A stretch of 64,000 bases of DNA, taken from Nocardioides luteus. Lineage in GTDB: Bacteria; Actinomycetota; Actinomycetes; Propionibacteriales; Nocardioidaceae. The position numbers and the translations under genes are program-made. Shown one piece after another: positions 1 through 9,609 of this stretch; within the stretch, counting starts at the first letter, position 1, and each line of letters starts with the position of its first letter. Where the stretch lies: the NCBI RefSeq assembly GCF_000960475.2, contig NZ_JZDQ02000012.1, positions 1 through 64,000 on the forward strand, written 5' to 3'. The notes below the pieces were generated by a model. It did no database searches and was not told the origin of the DNA. It saw only the letters and a program-made list of their open reading frames with translations.

Positions 1-1
1 C

Positions 2-41
2 CCCGCCGAGTCGGCTCGTCATGACGAGCCGACTCGGCGGG
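2..41. terminator. perfect 40-nt palindrome upstream of folD
   Basis: Positions 2-21 are exactly complementary to 22-41 with no loop bases. The arm begins CCCGCCGAGTCGG. It probably terminates transcription of a gene lying outside the left edge of the window. No U-tract follows, as is common for high-GC actinobacterial terminators. Confidence 0.6.
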
Positions 42-145
42 AAATCGTGTCAGAACGCGCCGACTCGGGCCTTGATCTGGTCAAGATGCGCCGGGTCGGC
101 GTCGCGTACAAGGAATACAGAGACTCGAGTGACAGGATTGACATC

Positions 146-997
146 GTGACAGCACAGAAGCTGGACGGCACCGCGACGCTGAAGGCGATCAAGGCCGAGC
201 TCGCCGAGCGGGTCGAGAAGCTGAAGGCCCAGGGCATCACCCCGGGCATCGGCACCGTTCTGGTCGGCGACGACCCCGGCTCGCACTGGTACGTCAACGC
301 CAAGCACAAGGACGCCGCCGAGATCGGTGTCGCCTCGACCCGTGTCGACCTGCCCGCCACCGCCACCCAGGCGGAGGTGGAGAAGGTCATCGACGAGCTC
401 AACGCGGATCCGGCCGTCACCGGCTTCCTCATCCAGCAGCCGACCGGCCTGGACGAGTTCGCGCTCCTCTCCCGCGTCGACCCCGACAAGGATGTCGACG
501 GCCTGCACCCCTACAACCTCGGCAAGCTGGTCCTCGGCGAGGACGGCCCGCTGCCGTGCACCCCGGTGGGCTGCATCGAGCTGCTGCGTCGTCACGGGGT
601 CGAGATCAACGGTGCCGAGGTCGTCGTGGTCGGTCGCGGGCTGACGGTCGGTCGTCCGCTGGGCCTGCTGCTCACCCGCCGCTCGGAGAACGCCACGGTC
701 ACCCTGTGCCACACCGGCACCCGCGACCTGGCCGCGCACACCCGCAACGCAGACATCGTGGTGGCCGCGGCCGGCGTGCCCGGCATCATCACCAAGGACA
801 TGGTCAAGCCCGGCGCGGCCCTGTTGGACGTCGGTGTCTCCCGGGTCGACGGTAAGATCGCTGGAGACTTGGCCGACGACGTGTGGGACGTGGCTGGCTG
901 GGTGTCGCCGAACCCGGGTGGGGTGGGTCCGATGACACGCGCCATGCTGCTCTCCAATATCGTCCTCAGCGCCGAGAAGGCTCTCGAAAGGCTCTGA
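146..997 (+). CDS. folD: bifunctional methylenetetrahydrofolate dehydrogenase / methenyltetrahydrofolate cyclohydrolase
   Basis: FolD interconverts 5,10-methylene-THF and 10-formyl-THF in the cytosol, supplying one-carbon units for purines and formyl-Met. The protein is 283 aa, the usual size. The GTG at 146 is chosen because the protein then begins [15 protein letters not shown], as family members do; codons upstream in the same frame look non-coding. The substrate-binding stretch with [10 protein letters not shown], the [11 protein letters not shown] segment and the Rossmann motif [14 protein letters not shown] are all visible, as is the C-terminal NPGGVGPMT signature. It is followed at once by a DUF3017 membrane gene, the order also seen in streptomycetes. 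No clear Shine-Dalgarno; a CAGGAT hexamer lies 7 nt before the start. Confidence 0.96.
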   Translation: MTAQKLDGTATLKAIKAELAERVEKLKAQGITPGIGTVLVGDDPGSHWYVNAKHKDAAEIGVASTRVDLPATATQAEVEKVIDELNADPAVTGFLIQQPTGLDEFALLSRVDPDKDVDGLHPYNLGKLVLGEDGPLPCTPVGCIELLRRHGVEINGAEVVVVGRGLTVGRPLGLLLTRRSENATVTLCHTGTRDLAAHTRNADIVVAAAGVPGIITKDMVKPGAALLDVGVSRVDGKIAGDLADDVWDVAGWVSPNPGGVGPMTRAMLLSNIVLSAEKALERL

Positions 998-1048
998 CAC
1001 CGTGTCCGTCCCCCGCCGCTCACCCCCACGCCGCAGGCTCCCGCGCCG

Positions 1049-1360
1049 GTGGCGGTCGCTCCCGAGCACGACAAGACGGACCAACACGTACGCAGCTTCC
1101 CCTCGACCATCGGCGGCTACGTCTACCTCGGCGTGCTGACGGCGGCGATCGTCGGTCTCGGCCTGGTCGGCTTCGGCCACTGGCGGGCGGGGATCATCGT
1201 CCTCGCCGCTGGGGTGGGGGCCGCGTCGCTGGGGCGTGCGGTGCTGCGTACGAAGGACGCCGGGATGCTGGCGGTGCGCAACCGCTGGTTCGACGTGGCG
1301 CTGCTGGCGCTGACCGCCGGCGCGCTGTGGATCCTCGCGGTGACGGTTCCGGGCGACTAG
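1049..1360 (+). CDS. DUF3017 family small membrane protein
   Basis: A 103-aa protein of unknown function with three predicted membrane helices (about residues 22-40, 43-60 and 82-99) separated by a charged linker containing LRTKDAGMLAVRNR. The arrangement matches the actinobacterial DUF3017 family, typically found directly after folD as here (51 nt gap). The GTG at 1049 gives a short hydrophilic N-terminus before the first helix; no better in-frame start exists nearby. Probably co-transcribed with folD. Transcription appears to end at the hairpin at 1380-1403. Function cannot be inferred beyond membrane location. Confidence 0.8.
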   Translation: MAVAPEHDKTDQHVRSFPSTIGGYVYLGVLTAAIVGLGLVGFGHWRAGIIVLAAGVGAASLGRAVLRTKDAGMLAVRNRWFDVALLALTAGALWILAVTVPGD

Positions 1361-1379
1361 GACACACATAGACAGAACG

Positions 1380-1403
1380 AAGGCCGCCCCGAGGGGCGGC
1401 CTT
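1380..1403. terminator. bidirectional terminator between DUF3017 gene and aquaporin gene
   Basis: An 11-12 bp stem of AAGGCCGCCCC and its complement with a 2-nt loop (GA) lies between two convergent genes. Confidence 0.85.
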
Positions 1404-1419
1404 CGCGCTGTTCAGCGGG

Positions 1420-2520
1420 TCACTGCTCGATCGGGACCCATTCCTGCTTGGCGTAGTCCCAGCGCCAGCCGTCCTGCTCGTAGACCGGCAGGTCGCCCTC
1501 GGCGCCCTGGGTCGGCTGCTGCCAGGCCTGCTGGCCGCCGCCGGCGCTGCCGGAGACGATGGTGCGGTCGCTGGTCTCGGGCGTCGCCGCCGGCGCTGCC
1601 GGGGCGGCCGCCGGAGCAGCGGGAGCGGCAGGAGCCTCCGGCGCTGCCGGAGCAGCAGTGGCCGGCGCCGGGGCCGCGGGGGCGGCCGGTGCGGCAGCCT
1701 CGGAGCCCCAGACGCTCGGGGCCGGGCTCAGGTTGTCGCCGCCGAAGGCGAGGCCGGCACCCGCGATCTCGGAGCCGTCCTTGTCGAAGAGCAGCGGGTA
1801 GACGAAACCGGCGATCGCGCCGCCGAGGGCGGGGACGATCAGGAAGACCGGCAGATGGATCAGCGCGTCGGTGCCCGAGAAGAGGGCCGGACCGAACGAA
1901 CGGGCGGGGTTGACCGAGGTGCCGGTCAGCGGGATGCCGACGAAGTGGATCGCGGCCAGGGCGAGACCGATGGCGAGCGGGGCGACGGCGGCGTTGGTGC
2001 CGGCCCGGACGTCGGTGACGCCGAGGATGACGAAGACGAAGATGAAGGTGAGGACCAGCTCGACCAGGATCGCGCCGACGATGCCGGTGCCGGCTCCGTC
2101 ACCGAAGCCGTTGGCGCCGAGGCCGCCGTCGTTCCAGGAGTTGTAGCCCGAGGAGATCGCGATGACGAAGAGCGCGATCGCGCCGATGATCGCGCCGACG
2201 AACTGAGCACCGATGTAGGCGCCCGCGTCCTTCCAACTGATCCGGCCGGCCGTGGCCACACCCAGGGTCACCGCCGGGTTGAAGTGGCCGCCGGAGATGC
2301 GGCCGAAGGTGTAGGCGCCGATCACGACGGCGATACCGAAGGCGAGGCCGACGGCAGCGACCTCGAGCCCCCAGGTGGGCTGTCCGGCGTGGCTGGCACC
2401 GGCGACGATCGCAACGACTGAACCGCACCCGATGAAGACGAGGATGAATGTCCCGATCACCTCGGCTGCGAGTTTCTGGATGAAGGTCGGCTCAGCCGCC
2501 GACAGTGATTCCTCGGTCAT
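1420..2520 (-). CDS. MIP/aquaporin family channel with long Ala/Pro-rich C-terminal tail
   Basis: A six-helix major intrinsic protein. The two pore half-helices carry canonical NPA boxes (GGHFNPAVTLG and SVNPARSFG), and the first helix follows an SAAEPTFIQKLAAEVIGTF segment. Channel architecture ends near residue 250. The remaining roughly 115 residues are unusual: an Ala/Pro run about 50 residues long, then a Gly/Gln-rich stretch, then a short aromatic end (YEQDGWRWDYAKQEWVP). Bacterial aquaporins are normally 230-260 aa, so the cytoplasmic tail is an addition. The aromatic end resembles short WxWD-type repeats of actinobacterial membrane proteins, perhaps an interaction motif. Water versus glycerol selectivity cannot be settled by eye. 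Start ATG at 2520 is preceded by AAGGGG. Confidence 0.9.
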   Translation of the reverse strand: MTEESLSAAEPTFIQKLAAEVIGTFILVFIGCGSVVAIVAGASHAGQPTWGLEVAAVGLAFGIAVVIGAYTFGRISGGHFNPAVTLGVATAGRISWKDAGAYIGAQFVGAIIGAIALFVIAISSGYNSWNDGGLGANGFGDGAGTGIVGAILVELVLTFIFVFVILGVTDVRAGTNAAVAPLAIGLALAAIHFVGIPLTGTSVNPARSFGPALFSGTDALIHLPVFLIVPALGGAIAGFVYPLLFDKDGSEIAGAGLAFGGDNLSPAPSVWGSEAAAPAAPAAPAPATAAPAAPEAPAAPAAPAAAPAAPAATPETSDRTIVSGSAGGGQQAWQQPTQGAEGDLPVYEQDGWRWDYAKQEWVPIEQ

Positions 2521-2743
2521 GTCCCCTTAACCCTTCAATGTCTGTTGACGTCGGTCAGACCCATCGACACCCGAGAAGCACTCAGGCATCAGCAGTCACC
2601 TGAACAACATGGAGGTGTTGACACACAGTAACTCTTTTGTGACGGCACATCGTGGTGCTTAGGTAGGGCGGGGCGGTGTTGCGCCGGTCCTTCTGTTATC
2701 TTGATGTCAAGACACTTTCGTTTCGTCAGGAGTAGCCACAGCA

Positions 2744-4936
<2,193 letters not shown>

Positions 4937-4945
4937 TCCGCTACA

Positions 4946-4980
4946 CGACGGCCCGGCACGGACTCCGTGCCGGGCCGTCG
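4946..4980 (+). terminator. terminator after icd
   Basis: A perfect 14-bp stem (CGACGGCCCGGCAC and complement) closes a 7-nt loop, beginning 9 nt after the icd stop codon. Confidence 0.9.
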
Positions 4981-5135
4981 CGCCTTCTCCGGGACACCTT
5001 CCCGACGTGGGTGACCTTGCTCTCCAAATCTTTCTTCTGATTCCTATAGGTGCAGGTCAGCATGGTGTTTATCGCTGGTTGGCGGCGGAAAACCTTTAGG
5101 TGACTGTCGGTGGTCGCGCCTACCGTGATCTATTG

Positions 5136-8100
5136 ATGACTGCGACCCTCTCGACTCCGCCCGTGCCCACCTCAGGCAAGGCTTCCGGAGTGCCTGCCAA
5201 CCCTGCCGACGCGAGCCGGCAGGTCGACTGGCGACGCCTGAAAGGGCCGGTGACGGTCGCCGCGCTGATCGCGCTGGCGGCGGCCATGGTGGGCCAGTCG
5301 ATCGGCACGGTCGTGGCCGGACGGCTGGCCGAGAACCCGACGGCGAGCCTGGTCGGGTGGCTGGCGCTGTGCGTCATCGGCGCGTCCCTCGTCGACTCCA
5401 CGGCGAAGATCGCCTGGGTCGGGGTCTCGGACCGGGTCGAGGGCAAGCTGCGCGAGGACGTGCTCCAGGCCGCCATGCGACAGCCGCTCTCCGAGCTGAG
5501 CGAGCAGGCCGTCGGCGAGATCCTCGACCGGGTCGACGACGACTCCCACGAGGTCGGCAACTTGCTGCGCTGGCAGCTGTGGATGCTGTTCCGCTCGGTC
5601 TTCGCGGCGCTGCCGATGTGGATCGTGGCCAGCTTCACCTGGTGGCCCTCGGTGGTCCTGTTCCCGCTCCTCGCCGCCGTGACCTGGTTCTCCATCCGCG
5701 GTCTGCTCGGCAAGATCTCTCAGCTCAAGGTCATCGAGGAGGCGTCCTGGACCGACCACGCCGCCGTGCTCGAGGAGGGCATCGCGGGCCGCGACGACCT
5801 GCGCACGAGCCTGGGCCAGTCCCACGTGGTCGCCCGGGTGGCGAAGCTCTCGGCGACGGTCCACGAGAAGTTCCGCGCGGTGGTCACGGTCGAGGCGAAG
5901 GTCGGCCGCCGTGCCGGCGTGCTGCTGCACTCGCTGCTGGCCGGCATCGGCCTCGCCGGGGTGGCGCTCGCCGCGACGGACCGGCTCGAGATCAGCGCGC
6001 TGGTGACCTTGTTCCTGGTCACGAGCACCTTCGTCGGCCAGATCGCGATGCTCGCCAACCACCTCCCCGACATCCAGGCGGGCCTGGGCGCGGTCATCCG
6101 GCTGCGCCAGATGATGGCCGCCGAGCCGGAGCCCGAAGGCGGTGCGCCGGTGCCCGACGGGGGAGCGCTGGAGGTCGACCTGCGCGACCTGACCTTCTCC
6201 TACGCCGAGGGCACCTTCGCCCTCCAGGGCATCTCGCTCACGGTCCCGGCCGGCGACACCATCGCCCTGGTCGGCCGCACCGGCTCGGGCAAGTCGACAC
6301 TCGCCTCGCTGCTCTCCCGGGCGGTCGAGCCGCCGCGCGGCTCGGTGTTCCTGGGTGGTGTGGACGTACGCGACCTCGACCTGCAGCAGCTGCGCGCGTC
6401 CGTGGGCGTGGTGACGCAGCGTACGGAGATCCTGGCCGGCACGCTCGCGGAGAACATCGCGCTCTTCGACGACTCGCGTCCGCGCGAGGACATCGAGCGG
6501 GCGGTCGCCCGGCTCGGGCTCTCGGAGTGGGTCGCGGGCCTGCCCGAGGGGCTCGACACCCTGCTCGGCCCCGGCGGCACCTCGCTGTCCGCGGGGGAGG
6601 AGCAGCTGGTCGCGTTCGCCCGGCTGCTGGTGCGCGACGTCCGGGTGGTCGTCCTCGACGAGGCGACCGCGCGGATGGACCCGCTCACCGAGCGTCGGGT
6701 CGTCGCGGCCGCCGACCGGCTGCTGACCGGGCGCACGGGCATCCTGATCGCCCACCGGCTCTCCACCATCGAGCGGGCGCCGCACGTGGCCGTGCTCGAC
6801 CACGGCCGGGTGATCCAGCACGGCCTGCGGGCCTCGCTGGCGACTACGCCCGGGCCGTTCCACGACCTGCTGGAGGCCAGCCGCACCGATCACCACGACT
6901 CGCCTGCGACGGACGCCAAGCCGGTGGACCACTCCACCCTCGACCATGTCGCGGAGGGCAGTGCCGGCGGGGTCGGTGGCAAGCGTCGCTCGGGCGCTCC
7001 GCCGGAGGTCCCCGAGGTCGGCACCGGGCCGTCGCTCGCCCGCGGGATGCTGCACGTCCTGTTCCTGCGCCCCGAGTGGGGCGTCGCGGGTGCGCTGCTC
7101 TTCCTGTTCGCCTCGATGACTGGTGCCCAAGGCGCCTTCACCGGCCTGCTGTGGGGCCGGATCGTCGAGTCGCTGCAGGATGGTGGCAGGCCGACCGTGA
7201 TGGCGGTGCTGCTGGTGGTCAGCCTGCTGGCCGCGCCGCTGATGCTCGCCGATGCCTTCTACCGCTACCCGCGCTGGTGGATCGAGGTCATGCTGCGGGC
7301 CCGGATGGCCGTGCTCTACGGGCAGACCCGCCAGCACCGCCTGACGCGTACGCCGCCGGGCGAGGTCGTCGCGCGGTCGATGGATGCGGACCGCTACGCC
7401 CGCTACGCCGACCGCTGGGTCGACTTCGTCAACGGTCTCGTGATCGCGACGATCACCGCCCTGCTGGCCGGCACCGCGCTCGCCGGCGCCGTGCTCCTGG
7501 TCGTCATGGTCGCCTCGGCGCTGGCCTCCGCGGTCGGCCGGCCGATCGCCGGCCGTTCGGCCGCCGCCTCCTCCGCCGCTCGTGCCCGGTTCGGCCGCGC
7601 GGTGGTCTCCGCGCTGGAGTCCGTGCGCACCGTGAAGCTGGCCGCGGCGACCCCGCAGGTCCACGCCCACCTGCAGCACGTCGACGCAGGCCGGGTCGAG
7701 GCAGCGGTGAAGGAACACCGGGTGCAGGCATTCCTCGACGGGGTGCCCGCGCTCATGGTGCAGTGCGGCGTCGTCGCTGCCTGGGGGATCTACTTCGGCG
7801 GCGGCTGGGGCCTGGCCACCGCGCTGCTGGTCGCCAACGCGGTCTCGGGCTTCGACTGGTTCGGCCGGGTGGCCGGCATGGTCGTCACCGAGGCTCCCGG
7901 CACGCGTGCCTGGCAGAAGGAGACCAGCCGGTTCGCCGGTGGCCGGGACCTGATGGACCTGCCGCCGGGTGTCGACCTGGTCTCCGGCGACGCGCCGGAT
8001 CCGGGTCCGGTCGAGCAGGTGCCGCTCGAGTCCCTCGAGCTCTCGGCCCTGTCAGCGGTCCACGACGACGGCACGATCGGTGTCTCCGACGTCTCGCTCA

Positions 8101-8705
8101 CCATCGAGCGCGGCGAGCTGGTCCTGCTCGTGGGACAGGTCGGCTCCGGCAAGTCGTCCCTGCTGGCGTCGCTGGCCGGCCTCATCGAGCACACCGGCAC
8201 GATCCGGTGGAACGACGAGCTCGTCGAGGACCCGCAGGCCTTCTTGAGGCCGGGGCAGGTGGCGTACGTCGCCCAGGTGCCGCGGGTGCTCTCCGGCACC
8301 TTCGCCGACAACATCCGGCTGGGTCACGACCGACCGTTCGACAGCCCGGTCGCCGACGCGCGGCTCGAGCTCGACGTCAAGGAGGCGGGCGGCGCGGACG
8401 CGATCGTCGGTCACCGTGGCGTACGCCTCTCCGGAGGGCAGGTCCAGCGCCTCGCCCTGGCGCGGGCGCTGGCCGCCGGCACCGAGCTGCTCCTGGCCGA
8501 CGACGTCTCCAGCGCGCTCGACGCAGCGACCGAGATCGAGCTGTGGCGGGCGCTCCGCGAGCGGCACACGACCGTCATCGGGGCCACCTCGAAGCGGGCC
8601 GCTCTCGCCCAGGCCGACCGGGTGGTCGTCATGGTCGACGGCGAGGTCGCGGCTGTGGGTCCGTGGGCCGAGCTGACCCCGGCCTGGTCCCACCTCGCCG
8701 GCTGA
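5136..8705 (+). CDS. fused ABC exporter (TMD-NBD-TMD-NBD)
   Basis: A single 1189-aa polypeptide carrying two complete ABC-exporter halves, equivalent to the heterodimeric half-transporters usually encoded by two genes. Half 1: helices in about residues 40-320, then Walker A GRTGSGKST near 380, signature LSAGEEQ, Walker B VVVLDEAT. Half 2: helices about 650-900, Walker A GQVGSGKSS near 1000, signature LSGGQVQR, Walker B LLLADDVSS. In the second site the residue after the Walker B aspartate is Asp rather than the catalytic Glu, so one ATP site is probably degenerate, as in heterodimeric exporters. The ATG at 5136 is chosen over the upstream in-frame GTG (5100) because a TACCGT hexamer lies just before it. 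Substrate unknown; neighbours hint at drug or peptide export. Confidence 0.92.
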   Translation: MTATLSTPPVPTSGKASGVPANPADASRQVDWRRLKGPVTVAALIALAAAMVGQSIGTVVAGRLAENPTASLVGWLALCVIGASLVDSTAKIAWVGVSDRVEGKLREDVLQAAMRQPLSELSEQAVGEILDRVDDDSHEVGNLLRWQLWMLFRSVFAALPMWIVASFTWWPSVVLFPLLAAVTWFSIRGLLGKISQLKVIEEASWTDHAAVLEEGIAGRDDLRTSLGQSHVVARVAKLSATVHEKFRAVVTVEAKVGRRAGVLLHSLLAGIGLAGVALAATDRLEISALVTLFLVTSTFVGQIAMLANHLPDIQAGLGAVIRLRQMMAAEPEPEGGAPVPDGGALEVDLRDLTFSYAEGTFALQGISLTVPAGDTIALVGRTGSGKSTLASLLSRAVEPPRGSVFLGGVDVRDLDLQQLRASVGVVTQRTEILAGTLAENIALFDDSRPREDIERAVARLGLSEWVAGLPEGLDTLLGPGGTSLSAGEEQLVAFARLLVRDVRVVVLDEATARMDPLTERRVVAAADRLLTGRTGILIAHRLSTIERAPHVAVLDHGRVIQHGLRASLATTPGPFHDLLEASRTDHHDSPATDAKPVDHSTLDHVAEGSAGGVGGKRRSGAPPEVPEVGTGPSLARGMLHVLFLRPEWGVAGALLFLFASMTGAQGAFTGLLWGRIVESLQDGGRPTVMAVLLVVSLLAAPLMLADAFYRYPRWWIEVMLRARMAVLYGQTRQHRLTRTPPGEVVARSMDADRYARYADRWVDFVNGLVIATITALLAGTALAGAVLLVVMVASALASAVGRPIAGRSAAASSAARARFGRAVVSALESVRTVKLAAATPQVHAHLQHVDAGRVEAAVKEHRVQAFLDGVPALMVQCGVVAAWGIYFGGGWGLATALLVANAVSGFDWFGRVAGMVVTEAPGTRAWQKETSRFAGGRDLMDLPPGVDLVSGDAPDPGPVEQVPLESLELSALSAVHDDGTIGVSDVSLTIERGELVLLVGQVGSGKSSLLASLAGLIEHTGTIRWNDELVEDPQAFLRPGQVAYVAQVPRVLSGTFADNIRLGHDRPFDSPVADARLELDVKEAGGADAIVGHRGVRLSGGQVQRLALARALAAGTELLLADDVSSALDAATEIELWRALRERHTTVIGATSKRAALAQADRVVVMVDGEVAAVGPWAELTPAWSHLAG

Positions 8706-8719
8706 TCGCCACCTGGGCA

Positions 8720-8749
8720 GGCCGTCTGACGCCTCGGCGTCAGGCGGCC
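8720..8749. terminator. bidirectional terminator overlapping end of ClpN gene
   Basis: A 14-bp stem (GGCCG.CTGACGCC with complement, one G-T pair) and 2-nt loop lies between the convergent ABC exporter and ClpN-domain genes, and includes the last codons and stop of the latter. Confidence 0.75.
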
Positions 8750-9276
8750 TCGCCGTGCTCGAGCGTGCGGCGCAGCGCAGCAACGTCCACGCCGAGGGCC
8801 CGTAGGGCAGCATGTCCTTCCCCTTCCGCGCGCAGGATGCCGAGCAGGATGTGCTCGGTGCCGATCGAGCGGTCCTTGAGCCGGATCGCCTCGCGCAGCG
8901 AGAGCTCGAGGGTCTTCTTGGCCTCCTTGGAGAAGGGGATGTGCCCGCCGCGTCGCCGCGGGCCGCCCTTGTCCAGGGCTCCGGGGCCGAAGGCCTCTTC
9001 GACCTTGTCTCGTACGGCGTCGAGATCGATCCCGAGGGCGGCGAGCGCCTCGGCGTCGTCAGGTCCGAGGTGGCCGTTGGCCGTCGCGACCTCCGAGCGC
9101 AGCCGATCCCGGTCGATGCCCGCCTCGAGGAGCGCCCGGGCAGCGGGATTCTCGGGGTCGCCCATGATCGCGATCAGCAGGTGGTTGGTGTCGATCTGGG
9201 TGTGGTTCAGCTCTCGGGCGACGCCCTGCGCCTCGACCACCACCAGCTGGGCCTGCTTCGTGAATCTCTCGAACAT
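8740..9276 (-). CDS. stand-alone Clp N-domain protein (ClpC2-like, no ATPase)
   Basis: A 178-aa protein consisting of two Clp N-domain repeats (about residues 2-70 and 95-170; MFERFTKQAQLVVVEAQ and IGTEHILLGILR are diagnostic) and no AAA+ domain. Full ClpC is about 830-850 aa, so this is an adaptor, decoy or sensor-like fragment, not a protease chaperone. From memory, mycobacteria have a comparable protein, ClpC2, that protects ClpC1 from N-domain-binding antibiotics such as cyclomarin; that role here is inference. Its ATG overlaps the stop of the upstream HTH gene (TGATG), indicating translational coupling and a shared promoter. It converges with the ABC exporter. Confidence 0.88.
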   Translation of the reverse strand: MFERFTKQAQLVVVEAQGVARELNHTQIDTNHLLIAIMGDPENPAARALLEAGIDRDRLRSEVATANGHLGPDDAEALAALGIDLDAVRDKVEEAFGPGALDKGGPRRRGGHIPFSKEAKKTLELSLREAIRLKDRSIGTEHILLGILRAEGEGHAALRALGVDVAALRRTLEHGEAA

Positions 9277-9488
9277 CACAGCTCCTTCGCGTACTTCTTG
9301 TGGACCGCCTGTCGGCTGACCTCCAGCGCGTCGGCGATCTCCTGCCAGGCCCACCCCTGCCGGCGGGCGTTCGCCACCTGCAGCCGCTCCAGCGAGTCGG
9401 CGAGGCGACGCAGTGCGAGCGCGGCTCGCAGTCCGGTGCGAGGGTCGGCGCTCGCGGCCGACTCGGCGAGGTCCTTGGCATCCGTCAT
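9276..9488 (-). CDS. small HTH regulator paired with ClpN-domain protein
   Basis: A 70-aa protein whose C-terminal half is a helix-turn-helix (QEIADALEVSRQAVHKKY). The ATG at 9488 is chosen because a near-consensus promoter (TTGACA, 17 bp, TACATT) ends 6 nt before it, implying a leaderless mRNA; longer in-frame ORFs would start inside the promoter. Two TGTCAA-N6-TTGACA palindromes cover the -35 and -10, so it very likely represses its own operon. It is encoded directly upstream of, and overlaps by one base, the ClpN-domain gene. Too small for a separate effector domain, so the ClpN partner may be the sensor. Ligand unknown. Confidence 0.85.
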   Translation of the reverse strand: MTDAKDLAESAASADPRTGLRAALALRRLADSLERLQVANARRQGWAWQEIADALEVSRQAVHKKYAKEL

Positions 9489-9490
9489 GA

Positions 9491-9535
9491 TGTCAATGTA
9501 GGTTGACATCGGCGGAATGTCAACCAAGATTGACA
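9491..9535 (-). promoter_or_regulatory. leaderless promoter with two overlapping TGTCAA-N6-TTGACA operators
   Basis: On the minus strand -35 TTGACA is 9523-9518, a 17-bp spacer follows, and -10 TACATT is 9500-9495, six bases before the HTH start codon. Two palindromes of identical form, 9491-9508 and 9518-9535, lie with centres 27 bp apart; one contains the -35, the other the -10. Only the half-sites are conserved, not the 6-bp spacers, as expected for a dimeric repressor. Confidence 0.85.
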
Positions 9536-9609
9536 GCGGTCCGCAGAAACGGGACCCGGGTCACACCGATTCGTGGAATAGGGAATAAATCGCGGAAGGT
9601 TAAGCCGTA

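Noticed and set aside
50..145. Short minus-strand coding-like tail ending at 50, just before the 2-41 palindrome
   Set aside because: The palindrome placement suggested a gene end, but no plausible start exists upstream and folD occupies the opposite strand.
5357..9319. 1320-codon plus-strand frame across the ABC exporter and ClpN gene
   Set aside because: Arg/Gly/Pro-rich shadow of real genes in other frames, crossing two genes of opposite orientation.
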